A DNA stretch of 7,354 bases from Planctomycetota bacterium. GTDB taxonomy: Bacteria; Planctomycetota; Phycisphaerae; UBA1845. Made by a program: the position numbers and the translations under genes. Location of the stretch: NCBI GenBank assembly GCA_022567365.1, contig JADFHG010000175.1, forward strand, positions 1-7,354, in the 5' to 3' direction. Position 1 is the first letter of the stretch. Each line of letters starts with the position of its first letter. The notes under the pieces are model-generated. The model was not told where the DNA came from. It made no database searches and saw nothing but the letters and a program-made list of their open reading frames with translations. Below are positions 5,243 through 7,354 of the stretch, piece after piece.

Positions 5243-6157
5243 TTATATGTTGACGTGCGCGGCGAGCTTGCGGAGTGCCTCACCCTCGATCTGACGTACG
5301 CGCTCACGCGTGAGTTTGACGCGTCGCCCGATTTCCTTGAGGGTGAGCGGATCGCCCCCCTCGAAACCGAATCGGAGTTTGAGGATCCGTGACTCGCGGT
5401 CGTCGAGGCTATCAATCAACTCGCGAAGCTTGGTCAACTCGGCCTCGTTGAGGACGGCCTCGTCCGGCGCGGGGCACTTCAGGTCCGCAAGGCCCTCCGT
5501 CAGCGACATACCCGAATCCCCCTCGGAATCTTGCGTTGGCGTGGATACGGCTTTCACGGCGTCGCGGATGTGTTGCACCTTGCTTTCGGGCATTTCGAGC
5601 TTTTCGGCAAGTTCTTCCGTCGTCGGGGAATGCCCCTCGGCCTCGATGAACGCCTCCCTCGCCCCGCGGAAACGTGAGATCATCTCGACCATGTACGCGG
5701 GGATGTGTACCGGTTTGTCGCTGTTGATGAGGCTGCGCTTGATCGACTGTTTGATCCACCAGGACGCATAGGTGCTGAAGCGCGTGTCCTTGGCCGGATC
5801 GAATCCCTCCACCGCGCGGATGAGCCCGAGGTTGCCCTCGTTGATCAGGTCGTTCAGCGACGCTCCACGTTTGGCGTACTTCTTCGCGATGTTGACGACC
5901 AACCTGAGGTTGGCGCGTACCATCCGGTCTCGCGCCTCATTCGCCTCCGCCTCCGCCTTTTCACGTTCCAGAAGGTTTAGCTCACCTCGGCCGTACAGGT
6001 CCGCCGCCGTCCGAGCCTGGCGCACGATCGTGGCGAGTTTTTTTTCCTCGTCGGCGGACAAGAGGGGCGATTCGTTGATCCGCCGCAGATAGGTTTGGAG
6101 CCCGGTGTCGATTGCGATGGCTATCCTCCCCCGCCGATGCGGGCAATACCAAACCAC
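5243..6157 (-). CDS. RNA polymerase sigma-70 factor, RpoD/SigA family (short form)
   Basis: This is a promoter-recognition subunit of RNA polymerase, 304 residues from the GTG at 6157. Region 1.2 is at 17-45 (DTGLQTYLRRINES), region 2.1 at 83-94 (NLRLVVNIAKKY) and region 2.2 at 101-121 (LNDLINEGNLGLIRAVEGFD). The -10 recognition helix is at 126-143 (RFSTYASWWIKQSIKRSL), region 3.0 starts at 151 (HIPAYMVEMISRF), and the -35 helix-turn-helix is at 271-298 (LTLKEIGRRVKLTRERVRQI and on). Region 1.1 is absent, so it is shorter than primary RpoD of Proteobacteria. The layout matches what I recall of Planctomycetota RpoD-like factors, of which a genome may hold several. Residues 46-76 form an unusual charged helix-like insertion. 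The N-terminus is unsettled: GTG 6157 is the longest conventional start, but the strong GGGGGAGG site (6132-6125) lies 6 nt before an ATC codon at 6118, giving a 291-residue product that begins close to region 1.2. The gene follows rpsA closely and could be co-transcribed. Confidence 0.93.
   Translation of the reverse strand: MVWYCPHRRGRIAIAIDTGLQTYLRRINESPLLSADEEKKLATIVRQARTAADLYGRGELNLLEREKAEAEANEARDRMVRANLRLVVNIAKKYAKRGASLNDLINEGNLGLIRAVEGFDPAKDTRFSTYASWWIKQSIKRSLINSDKPVHIPAYMVEMISRFRGAREAFIEAEGHSPTTEELAEKLEMPESKVQHIRDAVKAVSTPTQDSEGDSGMSLTEGLADLKCPAPDEAVLNEAELTKLRELIDSLDDRESRILKLRFGFEGGDPLTLKEIGRRVKLTRERVRQIEGEALRKLAAHVNI
6119..6143 (-). promoter_or_regulatory. Strong ribosome binding site with an abutting hairpin, ahead of an ATC codon
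   Basis: On the minus strand CCCGC (6143-6139), loop ATCG, and GCGGG (6134-6130) can form a 5-bp GC hairpin. Directly after it comes GGAGG (6129-6125), then six bases, then an in-frame ATC at 6118-6116. The spacing is ideal for starting translation at that ATC. The hairpin leaves the Shine-Dalgarno core free but sits right beside it. Confidence 0.45.
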
Positions 6158-6184
6158 ACGACTCCGGGATTGCCGCTCTGTGGA

Positions 6185-7354
6185 CTACTCGCAACCCTCA
6201 TCGTCCACTTTTTCCCCGCTCGGCTGATCGTCGCCAACCTCGACCGACGGCGTGCCGTCCTTCGGCGGTGTTGGGTTGTCGGAGTCATTTGCCTCACTCG
6301 TCGCCTCTTCCGACGATGCACCCGCATCCGAATCTGCACATCCGTCACCAGCCGCATCTTCGACGTCGGCCGTTCTTTCGACAACAGTCGCATCTGTGAC
6401 GTCAGTCGCTGTTTCAACGTCCGCCGCTGTTTCTACATCTACATCGGCTGGTTTTTCGCCCTCGGCTGTTTCTTTAACGTCGGCTGGTTTTTCGCCCTCG
6501 GCCGCCGCGCCGTCCGACTCTTTCGTGTCCGTGGGTGCGGACGCAGGCGCTGCGTGAGCGGCGAAGGCCATCGGATCGATTATGCCGCCGTCTTCGTCGC
6601 CCGTGCCATGCAAACCGCCACGGCGGACCTTCGTCTTGCGCCCTGCCTCGGACTCCGCATCCTGTTCCGCGGACCATTCCGCTCGCTTCTTGGAGAGTCC
6701 GATCTTGCGCTCGACCGCATCCACCCGCAGGATCTTAACCTGGATCTTGTCTCCGATCTTGAGTTCGGAGTGCGGGTCGTCAACCTTGTGATCGGCCAAT
6801 TCGCTGACGTGCAATAGTCCCTCGAGGTCTTCCTCGAGCTCCACAAAGGCACCGAAATTGGTGATCTTGGTAACGGTACCCTCCACGATCTGGCCGGGAA
6901 TGTAGTTTTCGGGCACTGCCCTCGCCCAAGGATCTTCGTGAAGTTGCTTCAACCCCAGGGCGATGCGCTGCTTGTTCCCCTCGACCTTCAGGACGACGCA
7001 CTCGATGCTCGCACCCTTCTTGACGATCTCGGACGGGTGGTTGATTTTCTTCGTCCAGCTCATATCGGACACGTGGAGCAGACCGTCGATCCCCTCTTCG
7101 ATCTCGACGAACGCCCCATAATTCGTCAGATTGCGAATGCGGCCCGTGATACGCGTGTTCGGCGGGTACTTCTCCGCGACCTGGGTCCACGGGTTCACCT
7201 GGGTCTGCTTGATCCCGAGCGAGATTTCCTGTTTGTCCTTGTTGATGTCGAGAACGACCACGTCGATCATGTCGCCCGGCGCGAGCATCTCCGAAGGATG
7301 GTTGATGCGGCGGGTCCAACTCATTTCGGAGATATGCACGAGCCCCTCCAGCCC
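6185..7354 (-). CDS. rpsA: 30S ribosomal protein S1, C-terminal part (N-terminus beyond window)
   Basis: The frame is open from the right edge to the TAG at 6185-6187: 389 visible residues, numbered here from the edge. S1 RNA-binding (OB-fold) repeats are clear: a partial one at 1-50 (GLEGLVHISEMSW to ISLGIKQ), complete ones at about 66-136 (GRIRNLTNYGAFVEIEEGID to IALGLKQ) and 153-223 (GTVTKITNFGAFVELEE to KIGLSKK). Each has the G-A-F-V-E, G-L-[LV]-H-[IV]-S and final [IL]-[SG]-L motifs, and linkers contain N-P-W or D-P-W. S1 binds mRNA leaders at the ribosome and helps initiation. The last ~165 residues are a disordered-looking, Ala/Asp/Glu/Thr-rich acidic tail with a 12-residue repeat, unlike the tail of E. 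coli S1. The sigma-70 gene follows closely on the same strand. A conventional start exists in the window only as an internal GTG (7339), which is not the real start. Confidence 0.93.
   Translation of the reverse strand, partial: GLEGLVHISEMSWTRRINHPSEMLAPGDMIDVVVLDINKDKQEISLGIKQTQVNPWTQVAEKYPPNTRITGRIRNLTNYGAFVEIEEGIDGLLHVSDMSWTKKINHPSEIVKKGASIECVVLKVEGNKQRIALGLKQLHEDPWARAVPENYIPGQIVEGTVTKITNFGAFVELEEDLEGLLHVSELADHKVDDPHSELKIGDKIQVKILRVDAVERKIGLSKKRAEWSAEQDAESEAGRKTKVRRGGLHGTGDEDGGIIDPMAFAAHAAPASAPTDTKESDGAAAEGEKPADVKETAEGEKPADVDVETAADVETATDVTDATVVERTADVEDAAGDGCADSDAGASSEEATSEANDSDNPTPPKDGTPSVEVGDDQPSGEKVDDEGCE
6444..6502. repeat. Direct repeat within the S1 acidic tail
   Basis: TCGGCTGGTTTTTCGCCCTC is shared by 6444-6463 and 6480-6499; with the next three bases the match is 23 nt at a period of 36 nt. 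It encodes AEGEKPAD twice (residues 285-292 and 297-304 of the visible protein), 12 codons apart. Near-identity at the DNA level suggests recent in-frame duplication. Confidence 0.7.

Noticed and set aside
6095..6817. Plus-strand 240-codon frame with repeated FF-x-GWFFALG-like strings
   Set aside because: It is antisense to the S1 tail. The hydrophobic repeat is the complement of the GEKPADV coding repeat and not a membrane protein.
1..7354. CRISPR array, tRNA or rRNA, insertion sequence, or defence system
   Set aside because: I found no regularly spaced repeats, cloverleaf, transposase motif or effector domain. The genes are housekeeping or metabolic.

Overview
The window looks like two unrelated pieces of DNA joined near positions 430-505. 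Bases 1 to about 430 are AT-rich. They carry, on the minus strand, the last codons of an alpha/beta-hydrolase-like gene and the start of a membrane-anchored Mur-ligase-like gene of a type I associate with Patescibacteria (CPR/Parcubacteria). From about 505 to the right edge the DNA is GC-rich, and the genes resemble those of a Planctomycetota-like bacterium: a short RpoD-family sigma factor with an LQTYLRRINES N-terminus, a multi-domain ribosomal protein S1 with a long acidic tail, and a large flavoprotein/4Fe-4S membrane fusion. The taxonomic assignments rest on recalled family features, not on a search. A chimeric metagenome contig is the simplest explanation of the join; a real integration is possible but not shown.

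Layout: every supported gene is on the minus strand, so transcription runs from right to left. From the right edge come ribosomal protein S1 (rpsA, N-terminus beyond the window), then after 27-66 nt (depending on the start chosen) the sigma-70 factor, then a 386-nt gap. Next is a 756-residue fusion of an NAD(P)/FAD oxidoreductase with a NosR/NapH-like polyferredoxin membrane module, then a 597-nt gap with one candidate promoter and one small inverted repeat. Next is a putative lipoprotein of the GH114-like (MJ1477/TM1410, COG2342) endo-alpha-1,4-polygalactosaminidase family, then about 370 nt without a convincing gene, and finally the join to the AT-rich piece.

How the genes work together: S1 and the sigma factor are close enough to be co-transcribed, and both serve basic gene expression. 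The oxidoreductase would pass electrons between NAD(P)H, FAD, membrane cysteine motifs and two [4Fe-4S] clusters. The glycosidase-like lipoprotein is probably an envelope enzyme and shows no functional link to its neighbours. I see no CRISPR array, tRNA, rRNA, transposase or defence operon. The most notable points are the tail-first order of the flavin domain in the fusion protein, a strong ribosome binding site that points at an ATC codon for the sigma factor, and the apparent cross-phylum join.
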